Translations under genes and position numbers: made by a program
Shown here: positions 40,886-49,858 of the stretch, piece after piece
Layout: each line of letters begins with the position of its first letter
Numbering within the stretch: position 1 is the first letter of the stretch
Notes under the pieces: generated by a model
What the model saw: only the letters and a program-made list of their open reading frames with translations
Told to the model about the DNA's origin: nothing
Database searches by the model: none
DNA from: Telluria mixta
Lineage (GTDB): Bacteria; Pseudomonadota; Gammaproteobacteria; Burkholderiales; Burkholderiaceae_D
NCBI RefSeq assembly: GCF_029223865.1
Contig: NZ_CP119520.1
Span: 5,518,001-5,582,000 of the forward strand
Length of the DNA stretch: 64,000 nucleotides
Direction of reading: 5' to 3'

Positions 40886-43321
40886 CTACTTGCCGATCTC
40901 CACGCGGTAGACCGGCACCACCTTCACCGCCTTCAGCTCGGCCACCTGCGGCTTGCCGCCGAAGTCGGGCCGGTGCTCGCGCGGCAGGTAGATCGGTGCA
41001 TCGGCGCGCAGCGGCAGCACGGTCAGCGTGAGCGGACCTTGGCGTTTGGTAGCCAAATTACCCAGATCGAATTGCCAGCGCTGGCCGTTGTAGTACCAGT
41101 CGTCGACCATGCGCGTGCCGTCGAACAGCCGGGCAACGTCGCCGGTGAAGTCGATGTCGAGCAGCAGGCTGTCCACGTCCTTCGACTTGCTCGCCGCCGC
41201 CACGTCCAGCAGCCACGCGGCCGAGGTGCCGAAGGCTTCCGGATCCGGCTGCACGGCCGCGTTGGCGTTACCGCCGATGCGGACCGGGCGCGCCGGCTGG
41301 GCGTCGCGCAACGGCTTCACCGCGACCGCGACGTTGCGGGCCGGCAGCGTCGTGTCGAACACCTGGAACAGGCCGTCCCGGCCGGCGCTCTTCAGCGTGG
41401 TGGCCGGGTACACGGCCGCGCGCACGTGGGGCTGGCCCGCGCTGCGCAGCACGAGACGCCCGCCGTCGAAGTACGCCTGCGCCTCGCTGAGCACGAGCCG
41501 GCGCTGGCCCTGGAACGTGCCGATCGCCGCCTGGCGCGCCTGCGTTTGCGATAGCACGAGCACCGTGAGCGGCTTCGCGCCCGGGCAGCGCACCGTGAAC
41601 GCCGCATCGAGGCCGGGCTGGATGCCGTCCACGACGACCGCGTCGGCACCCTCGTCGACGTGCGCGCGCTGGATCTGCACACAGCCGCGGGCTTTCTCAC
41701 CGAACGCGAATTCGACGGGAACGCCGTCCTGCGCCGCGAACACCCACGTGCCGCCGTCCAGTTTCGCGAGCGGCTGCGCCGTCGCGTACGTCAGGCGCTG
41801 GCCGCCCATGTCGAAGTTGACGGGCCAGGCGAAGTACGCGCCTGCCGGCAGGTCGACGGGCTTGCGCGGCAGCGTCACCGTCGCGCCGGGCAGCTTGATG
41901 GCGAAACGGACCTGTTCGCGCGCAGGCGTCGGGTACTGGCGGATGTGGCCATCGTAGAACAGGAAGGCTGCATCGCCGCGGCTGCGCACGGACCAGCGGG
42001 CCGGGCCCAGGTCGGCCGGATCTTTCGGCACCACGTCCGGCTTACGCACCGTCATCGGCGCGAGGCGCGCGCCGAAGTCGTGCAGGAACCAGTGGAACGG
42101 GCGCAGGCTGGCCAGCACGTCGCGCTGCTGGCCGTCCGGGCCCAGCGGCGCGTTGAAGTCGTAGTTGATCGCGGGAACGTCGTTGTAGCCGCCTGACTTC
42201 GTGCTTTCCTCCAGCGTGGTGCCGGCGACGGGATTGCGCCCGCCGTGGAACATGTAGTACCCCATCAGGTTGACGCCGGAGCCCAGCTGCACGGGCAGCA
42301 TCGACGCGATGTCGTCGGCGGAGACCAGCGTGCGGCGGCGGTACATCGCGGGCAGGCCCGCGCCGTATTCGGCGCCGAGGAACGGGGTCTTCTCCATGTC
42401 CGTCTCGGCCGTGCCCTGCTGGCTCGCGCGGGTCTGCGCACCGAGGTCGCCGCTCACGCGTGTGTCGAAGCGGAAGGCATACGTCTCCTTCGGCGGCAGT
42501 TCCTTGGTGCTCGTCGCCCACGGCTCGTCCGGATAGCCGCCGAACACCGGGGTGACTTCGCCCGACGGGTACAAGGTCTGGTCCCAGCCCGTGACGGTGT
42601 AGTAGGGTACGTCGATGCCCGCCTTCACTGCAAGACCCTTCAGCGTGCGGATGTGGTCCGCGCCGCGGCCCGGGCCCCCCAGGTTGTACTCGTTCTCGAT
42701 CTGGGCGCCGATGACCGGGCCGCCCTGCTTGTACAGCAGGCCGTCCAGCTGGCGTCCGATCTCGCGGTAGTAGCGCTCCACGTAACGGAGGTAAGTCGGA
42801 TCGTTGCCGCGCGTGGGCATGGCGTCGACCACCCAGTCCGGGAAACCGCCGTAGCGCACCTCCGCGTGCGACCACGGACCGACGCGGACGACGACGTCCA
42901 GGCCGTGCTTGTGTGCGAGCTGGACGAAGCGGCGCAGGTCGCGGTTGCCGGACCAGTCGAATTTACCCTCGGTCGCTTCGTGGTGGTTCCAGATGATGTA
43001 GCTGGCGACGATGTCGATGCCGGCCGATTTCATCTTGGCGAGTTCCGCGTCCCAGCTGGCGGCCGGGCTGCGCGTATAGTGGAACTCGCCCATCACGGGC
43101 AGCCATGGCTTCCCGTCGCGCGTGAGGTACTGGTTGTTGATGCCGAGCGCATGGCCGCCGGGCGCCGTTGCCGTGCCCAGCTTGATATAGCCGGTGTGCG
43201 GGTCGGGCGCCGGTGCCGTGGCGTCGACGGTGAGGAGTTGTTCCGCGCCCGCCACGGCGGGGCCGGCGAAGGCCAGCAGCAGGGCGGTGCGGAGCAGCGT
43301 GGTTCGGGTCATCGTCATCAT
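40886..43321 (-). CDS. GH35 beta-galactosidase
   Basis: An 811-residue exported enzyme with a signal peptide (TTLLRTALLLAFAGPAVAGA). The (beta/alpha)8 domain has the GH35 signature: GEFHYTRSP, the acid/base Glu in GAQIENEYNL, and the nucleophile Glu in FLGAEYGAG. The C-terminal half is a set of beta-sandwich domains. The family removes terminal beta-galactose, here most likely from galactan oligosaccharides released by the GH53 enzyme. The ATG overlaps the stop of the TonB receptor gene (ATGA), so the two are co-translated and the galactose would be freed in the periplasm. Confidence 0.9.
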   Translation of the reverse strand: MMTMTRTTLLRTALLLAFAGPAVAGAEQLLTVDATAPAPDPHTGYIKLGTATAPGGHALGINNQYLTRDGKPWLPVMGEFHYTRSPAASWDAELAKMKSAGIDIVASYIIWNHHEATEGKFDWSGNRDLRRFVQLAHKHGLDVVVRVGPWSHAEVRYGGFPDWVVDAMPTRGNDPTYLRYVERYYREIGRQLDGLLYKQGGPVIGAQIENEYNLGGPGRGADHIRTLKGLAVKAGIDVPYYTVTGWDQTLYPSGEVTPVFGGYPDEPWATSTKELPPKETYAFRFDTRVSGDLGAQTRASQQGTAETDMEKTPFLGAEYGAGLPAMYRRRTLVSADDIASMLPVQLGSGVNLMGYYMFHGGRNPVAGTTLEESTKSGGYNDVPAINYDFNAPLGPDGQQRDVLASLRPFHWFLHDFGARLAPMTVRKPDVVPKDPADLGPARWSVRSRGDAAFLFYDGHIRQYPTPAREQVRFAIKLPGATVTLPRKPVDLPAGAYFAWPVNFDMGGQRLTYATAQPLAKLDGGTWVFAAQDGVPVEFAFGEKARGCVQIQRAHVDEGADAVVVDGIQPGLDAAFTVRCPGAKPLTVLVLSQTQARQAAIGTFQGQRRLVLSEAQAYFDGGRLVLRSAGQPHVRAAVYPATTLKSAGRDGLFQVFDTTLPARNVAVAVKPLRDAQPARPVRIGGNANAAVQPDPEAFGTSAAWLLDVAAASKSKDVDSLLLDIDFTGDVARLFDGTRMVDDWYYNGQRWQFDLGNLATKRQGPLTLTVLPLRADAPIYLPREHRPDFGGKPQVAELKAVKVVPVYRVEIGK

Positions 43322-45939
43322 CAGAACTTGTACGAGAGGCCCACGTTGTAGCGGCGGCCGTATTCCATCACGTTTTGCATGTACGCGTTCGCGTTCTGCG
43401 TGTAGACGACCTTCTGGTTCGTGATGTTGTCCAGGCCCACGCGCAGCTGCAGCTGCGGCGTCAGGTAGTACGAGACGTTCGCGGTGACGTAGGTCTCCTC
43501 GCCGTTTTCCGCCATGTAGCCGGCCGTCCAGCGGGGCATGCGCACGAACGGGCTGTGGTAGTTGGCGGAAACGCGGGCCTCGAAGCCGTTCTTCTCGTAC
43601 CAGAGCGTGACGCCGCCGTTGTTGCGCATCAGGCCTTCCATCGGGAAGTTATTGGTGTACTCGTGGATGTCGCTCTCGTTGTACGACCAGTTCGCGGCGA
43701 CGCCCAGGCCGTCGAACGGTGCCGGCAGGTGCGTGAACGCATGCTGGTACACCAGTTCCAGGCCGCGCACGTAGCCGCCTTCGCCGTTGATGGAACGGGT
43801 GATGACCGCCTGGCGGTTGCCGATCGTCGTCGTGTCAGTGGTGATGCCGATGTAGCTGCCGATCTGCTTGTAGAACAGCGCGGCCGAGAACAGCGAGCCC
43901 TTGTCGAAGTACCATTGGTACGCGAGGTCGGCCTGGTTGGCCATCATCGGCAGCAGGCCCGGGTTACCCGCGCTGCCCGTCAGCGGCTGCTGCGAGCCGG
44001 GCGTCGTGTCCATCGAGATCTGGCGCGATGCGCGCATCTCGTCCATCGGCGCGCGCGACATGGCGCGGGCCAGCGAGAAGCGCACCTGGTGCTTCTGTTC
44101 CTCGTCGAGGTTGAAGATCAGGTTCATGCTGGGCAGGGCCTTCGTGTACGAGGCGCCGCCGGACACCGCGGTCGGTGCCGCACCGTTCACGGATTCCATG
44201 CCTTCGCCCGTCTGGCTGGTGTGCAGGACGCGCACGCCCGCATTGCCGCGGTACTTCAGGCCGAACATCTCCCCGTCCAGGTCCGCCTGCGCATACAGGG
44301 CGCTCGTGCGTTCCTTGACGCGCCAGCCGGCCAGCAGGTCGTTCGCGGTCGGCGTGCGGCCGCTCGCATCCAGTGCGCCCGCGCCGAACGTGGAGGTCAC
44401 GGTACCTTCGAAATCGTTCAGCATCAGCGCGGGGAAGTAGCCCGGCACGTTGATGGTCGTGTACGCGGATGCCGGGATAGCTGCGTTCGTGGGCGAGATG
44501 TTCCACGTGGTCTGGCGGTAGGACTTCTCGCGGTCGGCGAAGCGCGCGCCGATCTTGATGCGGCTGACCGGACCCAGGTCCAGCGGCAGCGCGCCGCTCA
44601 GCTGGGCCGAGTCGAGGCGGTCGTGCACGTGGCCGTCGTTGTCGATATACAGCTGCGGCGCGCCGAACGTCGCGAGGTTGCCGGTGTCCTGGCTGTACGA
44701 ATACGATTGCTGCTCGTCGCCGATGAAGGCCCACGACAGCGTGCCGTTCTTCGCGGTGGTGTTGCGCACGTCGGCCCACTGGCTGGCGCGGCTCGCGCGC
44801 GAGGTCGCGACGTCCGCTTCGACCTTCCAGTCGCCCACGTTGAACTTGCCGTTCAGGCCGCCGGCGAAGTTGTCCATGTTCTGGATCCAGCGAGTGCTGT
44901 GCGTGGTCAGGCTCACGTCCTTGACGGTCGCGCCCACGACGTAGCCGTTGCGGATGTCGACGTTCGAGTAATTCCCGGTCTGCCAGCCGTCCCAGTTGCC
45001 GACGTCGCCGGTCCAGTGCTGCACGCTCGGCTCGCGGATCTTGTTGCGGGCGAAGTACAGGTCGGCCGTGATCATGGCGTCCGGGCTGGCCTTCCATTCG
45101 AGCTTGCCCAGTACGCTGCTGCGTTCGTTGGTGCCGCTCTTGAGCTCATCCTCGAAGCCCCACGGCGTCTTGTCGACCTTGCCGTCGCCATTCAGGTCGG
45201 CGGAGTGGTCCTCATTGAAGCCCCAGTGGTTCTTGCGTTCCTCGATCGACGGCTGCTTCTGGTAGCTGAACGCCACGGCTGCGCCGATGGTCTTGTTCGC
45301 GAACTGGTCGATCCAGATGCCGCCCAGGCGCGGGCGCACGGTCTGCGCGTCGACGTCCTTCGCAAGCGGGTAGTACAGCGCGTCGGCCTTCAGCGACGCC
45401 TGGCGGCCGTTGTACTTCAGCGGCTGCACGGTCTGCAGGTCGATGGTCGTCGCGACGCCGCCTTCGACGAGGTCGGCGTTCTGCGTTTTGTAGACGATGG
45501 CGCCGGACAGCGACTCGGACGGGAACTGCTCGAAGCGCACGGCGCGGTTCGGCTCGGACGACGCAAGTTCGCGGCCGTTCAGCGTGGCGCCGATGAAGCG
45601 CTCGCCCATGCCGCGCGCGACGATCTGGCTCGCGTTGCCGCGATCGAGACCGGCGGCGAGGCCCGGCAGCCGCGCCAGCGATTCGGCGATGGTGGTGTCC
45701 GGGAGTTTGCCGATGTCTTCGGAGGCGACGACTTCGACCATGCTGTTGGAGTTTTCCTTGACGGAGAGCGCGCTGCGCACGGACGCACGGATGCCGGACA
45801 CGACGACCTGCTGCACGCTGGTGTCGCCGCCGGCGGCGGGTTCGGACGGCGCGGCTTGCTGGGCGAGGGCGGGGACGGCGGGGAGGGCCAACAATGGGAA
45901 GAGCGAGCGTACGAGTACGCTCAGGGTTTTCTGCTGCAT
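43321..45939 (-). CDS. TonB-dependent receptor of the TIGR01782 type, probable galactan oligosaccharide uptake
   Basis: An 872-residue receptor with a signal peptide (MQQKTLSVLVRSLFPLLALPAVPALAQ). The plug start VVVSGIRASVRSALSVKENS, SEDIGKLPDTTIAESLARLPG and GMGERFIGATLNGRELASSE are hallmarks of the Xanthomonas/Caulobacter-type receptors that take up oligosaccharides. The C-terminus ends in Phe (VGLSYKF). A near-perfect AAGGAGATTAC lies before ATG 45939. Being followed directly by GH35 and flanked by the GH53 and symporter genes it should carry galacto-oligosaccharides across the outer membrane. It has its own promoter region, separated from the symporter gene by a terminator. Confidence 0.9.
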   Translation of the reverse strand: MQQKTLSVLVRSLFPLLALPAVPALAQQAAPSEPAAGGDTSVQQVVVSGIRASVRSALSVKENSNSMVEVVASEDIGKLPDTTIAESLARLPGLAAGLDRGNASQIVARGMGERFIGATLNGRELASSEPNRAVRFEQFPSESLSGAIVYKTQNADLVEGGVATTIDLQTVQPLKYNGRQASLKADALYYPLAKDVDAQTVRPRLGGIWIDQFANKTIGAAVAFSYQKQPSIEERKNHWGFNEDHSADLNGDGKVDKTPWGFEDELKSGTNERSSVLGKLEWKASPDAMITADLYFARNKIREPSVQHWTGDVGNWDGWQTGNYSNVDIRNGYVVGATVKDVSLTTHSTRWIQNMDNFAGGLNGKFNVGDWKVEADVATSRASRASQWADVRNTTAKNGTLSWAFIGDEQQSYSYSQDTGNLATFGAPQLYIDNDGHVHDRLDSAQLSGALPLDLGPVSRIKIGARFADREKSYRQTTWNISPTNAAIPASAYTTINVPGYFPALMLNDFEGTVTSTFGAGALDASGRTPTANDLLAGWRVKERTSALYAQADLDGEMFGLKYRGNAGVRVLHTSQTGEGMESVNGAAPTAVSGGASYTKALPSMNLIFNLDEEQKHQVRFSLARAMSRAPMDEMRASRQISMDTTPGSQQPLTGSAGNPGLLPMMANQADLAYQWYFDKGSLFSAALFYKQIGSYIGITTDTTTIGNRQAVITRSINGEGGYVRGLELVYQHAFTHLPAPFDGLGVAANWSYNESDIHEYTNNFPMEGLMRNNGGVTLWYEKNGFEARVSANYHSPFVRMPRWTAGYMAENGEETYVTANVSYYLTPQLQLRVGLDNITNQKVVYTQNANAYMQNVMEYGRRYNVGLSYKF

Positions 45940-46073
45940 GTAATCTCCTTGCTTTTGTCGTTTAGACTTATGTGTTGTGGTCGACTTTGTTGGTGCGTCG
46001 AGCGAACCAATCAAGCGACTGATCGGCATTCTGTCGCCTTGCAAGGAGTACAACCATTGTGTTTTTCACCAGC

Positions 46074-46094
46074 GTATATACGAAGTTCATATAC
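46074..46094. promoter_or_regulatory. AT-rich inverted repeat upstream of the TonB receptor
   Basis: Arms GTATAT (46074-46079) and ATATAC (46089-46094) are separated by nine bases. It lies 135 bases before the receptor ATG, right after the symporter terminator, and could be an operator. The arms are short and chance is possible. Confidence 0.25.
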
Positions 46095-46099
46095 CCTGG

Positions 46100-46132
46100 T
46101 AAAAATAATAAAAAAAGCAGCCCGCAGGCTGC
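46100..46132 (-). terminator. Rho-independent terminator of the GH53-symporter transcript
   Basis: On the minus strand a GC-rich 6-bp stem (GCAGCC / GGCTGC with loop TGCG) is followed directly by a run of T residues (TTTTTTTATTATTTTT). It is 120 bases beyond the symporter stop and separates it from the receptor operon. Confidence 0.85.
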
Positions 46133-46150
46133 CTTTCCATTGCCGCGAAA

Positions 46151-46238
46151 CGTCGTCCCCGCGCAGGCGGGGACCCAAGTTCTGCCGGCGCAGTCGAAGC
46201 GCACGCAAGATTGGGTCCCTGCCTGCGCAGGGACGACG
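46151..46238. repeat. Paired REP-like palindromic repeat (second copy)
   Basis: Inverted arms at 46151-46178 and 46211-46238 share the core CGTCGTCCCyGCGCAGGC, each able to fold into a hairpin (GTCCCCGC-GCAG-GCGGGGAC type). The arrangement and consensus match the pair at 11642-11722, so this is a dispersed family of this genome. It lies just after the symporter stop codon. Confidence 0.75.
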
Positions 46239-46251
46239 GTCTATGAGCGCA

Positions 46252-47919
46252 TCACCACCACATGCCGTAGATGGTCGCGAGCACCACGCAGATGACGGCC
46301 GAGCCCAGCGCAAACGCGCCGTCGACCTTGAACAGCTTGGTGTCGACGATCAGCGCCTTGACCTTGCCGCGGGCGAACACGGTGCTGAGCAGGACCATGC
46401 CGGCGACGACCAGCCAGAACACGATGAACATGCGGTCCAGGAACGGGATCTCGTACACGCCGGAGCCATTGTCATGGGCGAAACCGATCGGCGCGAGGAA
46501 GGACAGGTCCATCATCGTCGGCAGGAACTTCAGGATGATCGAGAAGACCAGGCCACCGACGGTCGCGAACATGGCGGCGCTGGACGTCGTCTTCTTCCAG
46601 AAGAAGCCCAGCAGGAACATGGCCAGGATGCCCGGCGAGACGAAGCCCGTGTATTCCTGGATGTACTGGAAGCCGCCCTTCTTGTCGATGCCCATCAGCG
46701 GGGCGATCACGACGGCCAGCAGCATCGACACGACGACGGTCACGCGACCGATCCACACCATCTTCTTCTCGGTGACGTCCGGATGCAGGCGCTTCTGGTA
46801 GATGTCGAGGGTGAAGATCGTGGCGATCGAATTGGCCTTGCCGGCCAGCGACGCGACGACGGCCGCGGTCAGCGCGGCGAACGCGATGCCCTTCAGGCCC
46901 GACGGCAGCAGTGCCAGCAGGGTGGGGTAGGCGCGGTCCGGATTCAGCTCGCCGCCGACGCGCATCGCGTCGCCCAGCACGCCGGAACGGTCCAGCGCGA
47001 ACGCGGCGATACCCGGCATGACGACGATGATCGGCATCAGCAGTTTCAGGAATGCGGCGAACAGCAGGCCTTTGCGGGCGGTCGGCAGGTCGGCACCCAG
47101 CGCGCGCTGCGTGATGTACTGGTTGCAGCCCCAGTAGTTCAGGTTCACGATCCACATGCCGCCGATCAAGGTCGACAGGCCCGGCAGGTCCATGTAGTTC
47201 GGGTTGTCGCGGCCCAGCACCATCTGGAAGTGGTCGCGGGTCGAGGCGTACAGCGTGGAGAAGCCTTGCAGCGCGCCGTGGCCGTTGCCGAGTTTCGCGA
47301 CGAGGTCCAGCGCCAGCCACGTGGTCACGAGGCCGCCGATGACGAGGCAGGTGACCTGGATGACGTCGGTGTAGCCGATGACCTTCATGCCGCCCAGCGT
47401 GATGATGGCGGCGAAGACGGCGAGGAACAGCATACAGGGCAGCACGCCGATGCCGGTGACGCTGCCGATGGCCAACGCGCCCAGGTACAGGATCGAGGTC
47501 AGGTTGACGACGACGTACAGGCCGAGCCAGAACAGCGCCATCGTCGTGGCGACGGCCTTGCCGTAGCGCTGCTCGAGGAACTGGGGCATCGTGTAGATGT
47601 GGTTCTTCAGGTAGACCGGCATGAAGAACACGGCGACGATGACGAGCGTGGCGGCGGCCATCAGTTCGTACACGGCGATGGCCATGCCGATGCGGAAGCC
47701 CGACCCGCTCATGCCGATGAACTGCTCGGCGGAGATGTTCGATGCGATCAGCGACGCGCCGATGGCCCACCAGGTGAGGGAGCCTTCGGCCAGGAAGTAG
47801 TCGTGCGAGGCGGAGGTGTTCGCGCTCTTCTTGCGGCGGTAGACCCACAGGCCGTAGCCTGCGACCACGACGAAGTAGAACAGGAAGACGATGGCGTCGA
47901 GGCGGGAAATCAGATTCAT
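46252..47919 (-). CDS. Sodium:solute symporter (SSS/SGLT family), probable galactose uptake
   Basis: A 555-residue inner-membrane transporter with about 14 hydrophobic segments. EGSLTWWAIGASLIASNISAEQFIGMSGSGF is the SGLT-type TM1 region with the unwound sodium site, and NLNYWGCNQYITQRALGA and the AALTAAVVASLAGKANS segment hold the sugar and sodium-binding residues of vSGLT-like proteins. It would import galactose or short galactosides freed outside the inner membrane. It is 30 bp behind the GH53 gene. Substrate inference rests on its neighbours. Confidence 0.9.
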   Translation of the reverse strand: MNLISRLDAIVFLFYFVVVAGYGLWVYRRKKSANTSASHDYFLAEGSLTWWAIGASLIASNISAEQFIGMSGSGFRIGMAIAVYELMAAATLVIVAVFFMPVYLKNHIYTMPQFLEQRYGKAVATTMALFWLGLYVVVNLTSILYLGALAIGSVTGIGVLPCMLFLAVFAAIITLGGMKVIGYTDVIQVTCLVIGGLVTTWLALDLVAKLGNGHGALQGFSTLYASTRDHFQMVLGRDNPNYMDLPGLSTLIGGMWIVNLNYWGCNQYITQRALGADLPTARKGLLFAAFLKLLMPIIVVMPGIAAFALDRSGVLGDAMRVGGELNPDRAYPTLLALLPSGLKGIAFAALTAAVVASLAGKANSIATIFTLDIYQKRLHPDVTEKKMVWIGRVTVVVSMLLAVVIAPLMGIDKKGGFQYIQEYTGFVSPGILAMFLLGFFWKKTTSSAAMFATVGGLVFSIILKFLPTMMDLSFLAPIGFAHDNGSGVYEIPFLDRMFIVFWLVVAGMVLLSTVFARGKVKALIVDTKLFKVDGAFALGSAVICVVLATIYGMWW

Positions 47920-47949
47920 AGGTTGGTCTCGGTTGTGATTCGCGCGTTT

Positions 47950-48966
47950 TCAGCGCTCCAGGAAGGCGTCCATGATCGCGGTCGGCTTGCCGCCGCGGTC
48001 AAAGGCGCCCATCGGATAGCCCTTCCAGTCGTAGGCCTCGGGCTCCCAATAAAACACGCCGCGCGCCAGGCCGCCATCGACGGCGCGCGCTTTGGCGATC
48101 AGGTCGGCGATGACCGCCTTGCCGTCCGGGTGGTCCCAGGGCACGCCGACTTCGGACAGGATGACCGGCTTGCCGTAGCGGTGCACCATGTCGTTCAGGT
48201 TGGCGAGGCAGGCGGCGGTGGCGGCTTGCCAGGTCAGGTTCTTCGCGGTGGTCGGGTACGACGACACGCCGATCATGTCGAAGCGCGCGCCGTGTGCCTT
48301 CAGGCCGTCGAAGTTCCAGCGGAACGTGGCGTTGTCATGGCAGTTGTCGACGTGGACGATCACGATCGCGTCCGGGAACACCTGCTTGACTGCGCCGTAA
48401 CCGCTGTCGACGAAGCGCGCGTAGTTGTCCATGTGTTTCGTCGCGTCGCCCTCGGGCCACAGCAGGCCGGTGCGGGTCTCGTTCCCGACCTGGACCCACG
48501 TCGGCGTGACGCCCGCATCGCGCAGCGCGGTCAGCACGGCTCGCGTATGGTCGGCGACGGCGGTCGCCAGCTGCGGCACGGTGTAGTTGGCCCAGGCCTT
48601 CGGTTTCGTCTGCTGCTGCGGATCGGCCCACGAATCGCTGTAGTGGAAGTCGATCATGACGCGCATGCCGGCGGCTTTCGCGCGTTTCGCTTTCGCGACG
48701 AGGTCAGCGGTGCCGTTCCAGCCATCCTGCGGGTTTACCCACGCGCGCAGGCGGATGGCGTCCATGCCCTGTTGTTTCAGGATGGCGTACAGGTCGTCGG
48801 TCTTGCCGTCGCGGTTGCGGAACACCCGTCCGGATGCCTCCATTTCGCTGACCCAGCCGACGTCGGCGCCCTTGGCGAAGGTCACGTCCGCCGCATGGGC
48901 GAAGGGAAACCCCAGCAAAGAACCGAGCGCAAATGCGGCCGCAAGGGCGGAAAAGGTGTGCTTCAT
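47950..48966 (-). CDS. Endo-beta-1,4-galactanase, GH53
   Basis: A 338-residue secreted enzyme with a signal peptide (residues 1-25, ending AHA-A). It has the GH53 pattern FAKGADVGWVSEMEASG, IRLRAWVNP, the Gly-Asn-Glu acid/base in VQVGNETRTG, the IDFHYSDSWADPQQQ loop and the nucleophile in ILSEVGVPW. It cuts beta-1,4-galactan side chains of rhamnogalacturonan I to oligosaccharides. GGAG lies shortly before the ATG. It is first of a two-gene transcript with the symporter; a palindrome upstream (49087-49104) could be its operator. Confidence 0.92.
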   Translation of the reverse strand: MKHTFSALAAAFALGSLLGFPFAHAADVTFAKGADVGWVSEMEASGRVFRNRDGKTDDLYAILKQQGMDAIRLRAWVNPQDGWNGTADLVAKAKRAKAAGMRVMIDFHYSDSWADPQQQTKPKAWANYTVPQLATAVADHTRAVLTALRDAGVTPTWVQVGNETRTGLLWPEGDATKHMDNYARFVDSGYGAVKQVFPDAIVIVHVDNCHDNATFRWNFDGLKAHGARFDMIGVSSYPTTAKNLTWQAATAACLANLNDMVHRYGKPVILSEVGVPWDHPDGKAVIADLIAKARAVDGGLARGVFYWEPEAYDWKGYPMGAFDRGGKPTAIMDAFLER

Positions 48967-49086
48967 CGATCTCCGTAGTCGTTATCGTTATTATCAATCC
49001 GGCAGCAAACCGGGATTCTAGGCAGGAAATGCCATGCCGACCCCATCCATTTTTCGCGTCACCTATGAAAAATTCGTATGGCGCCA

Positions 49087-49104
49087 ATGTTTCCTATGAA
49101 ACAT
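49087..49104. promoter_or_regulatory. Palindrome upstream of the GH53 gene
   Basis: ATGTTTC-CTAT-GAAACAT has perfect 7-bp arms, 120 bases upstream of the GH53 ATG. The core CCTATGAAA recurs as a direct copy near 49060-49070, hinting at two operator half-sites. The region between 48967 and 49239 (273 bases) contains no gene. Confidence 0.45.
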
Positions 49105-49239
49105 CCAGTGTTTATTTGACAAGGGGAAAGGAACGCAGGTCATCAGCGCTCTCGTACTATACTGGCCTCGTGCCCGTCGATTCCGGCGGGATTCCGGCTG
49201 ACGCCGGCGGCGTCGCCTAATTGGAATCAGGAGGTCGAG

Positions 49240-49794
49240 ATGAGCAAAGCAACATGTATCCTGCGCGGTGTCGCGCTGGCGTGCGCGCTGTGCGCGGCCG
49301 GCTCGCCCGCGATGGCGGCAAAAGATCCGGCGCGGTGGACGCAGGGCGACAAGACGAAAGCCCAGCGCATGGCCACGCTGAAGAAGGAAATCAATGCGGC
49401 GTATGCCGAGCAGCAGACAGCATGCAAGAAGAAGTCGTCCGCGAACCGGGCCGCCTGCCTGAAGGAAGCGCGCCTGGTCTATCAGCGCGACATGGCCCAT
49501 GCCCCGCAACTGCTGGCGCAGGCACCGCGCGGCGAGGTGACGGAACGCGTCGTCTCCACGACGCCGGCTCCCGCGACGCCTGACCAGTCGGCAGGCAGCA
49601 CCGCCTACGGCAGCTCCAGCACGGGCGCGACCGGTTCCGGCGCGGGCACCGTCAGCGGCAAGGACGACGCGATCCCGCCGAGCACCGGCCAGGCGGGCGG
49701 CCTGCCGCCGCCGCGCGTGGACCCGTCGGACACCCAGGCGCCGACCCAGCCGCCGCAAGGCAGCACGGTGCCGGTCCAGCAGCAGCAACAGTAG
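49240..49794 (+). CDS. Secreted low-complexity hypothetical protein
   Basis: A 184-residue protein with a signal peptide (MSKATCILRGVALACALCAAGSPAMAA). A short Lys-rich helical part (KTKAQRMATLKKEINAAYAEQQTACKKKSS, in pieces) holds two Cys spaced 14 residues apart. The rest is a Pro/Thr/Ser/Gly-rich tail ending in Gln residues. No family is recognised. AGGAGGTCGAG gives a strong ribosome site. Confidence 0.65.
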   Translation: MSKATCILRGVALACALCAAGSPAMAAKDPARWTQGDKTKAQRMATLKKEINAAYAEQQTACKKKSSANRAACLKEARLVYQRDMAHAPQLLAQAPRGEVTERVVSTTPAPATPDQSAGSTAYGSSSTGATGSGAGTVSGKDDAIPPSTGQAGGLPPPRVDPSDTQAPTQPPQGSTVPVQQQQQ

Positions 49795-49858
49795 GGGCGG
49801 TCTCGCGCCGCGGGGCGCCGAAATGGTAAACTGCCGCCTTTTGCCGCAGAGGACCACG

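Larger units (their letters stand above)
45940..46251. other. Intergenic region upstream of the TonB receptor
   Basis: These 312 bases contain no gene I can support. From right to left they hold the paired REP-like repeat (46151-46238), the terminator of the symporter transcript (46100-46132), an AT-rich inverted repeat (46074-46094) and about 130 bases that must include the promoter and leader of the receptor gene. No clear sigma-70 pair is visible on the minus strand. Confidence 0.6.

Noticed and set aside
43375..48978. A 1867-codon plus-strand open frame opposite the TonB receptor, symporter and GH53 genes
   Set aside because: Same antisense artefact; the minus-strand proteins have clear families, signal peptides and ribosome sites.
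49116..49165. TTGACA (49117) and TATACT (49157) as promoter of the small secreted protein
   Set aside because: The distance is far beyond 17 bases; no alternative -35 was convincing.
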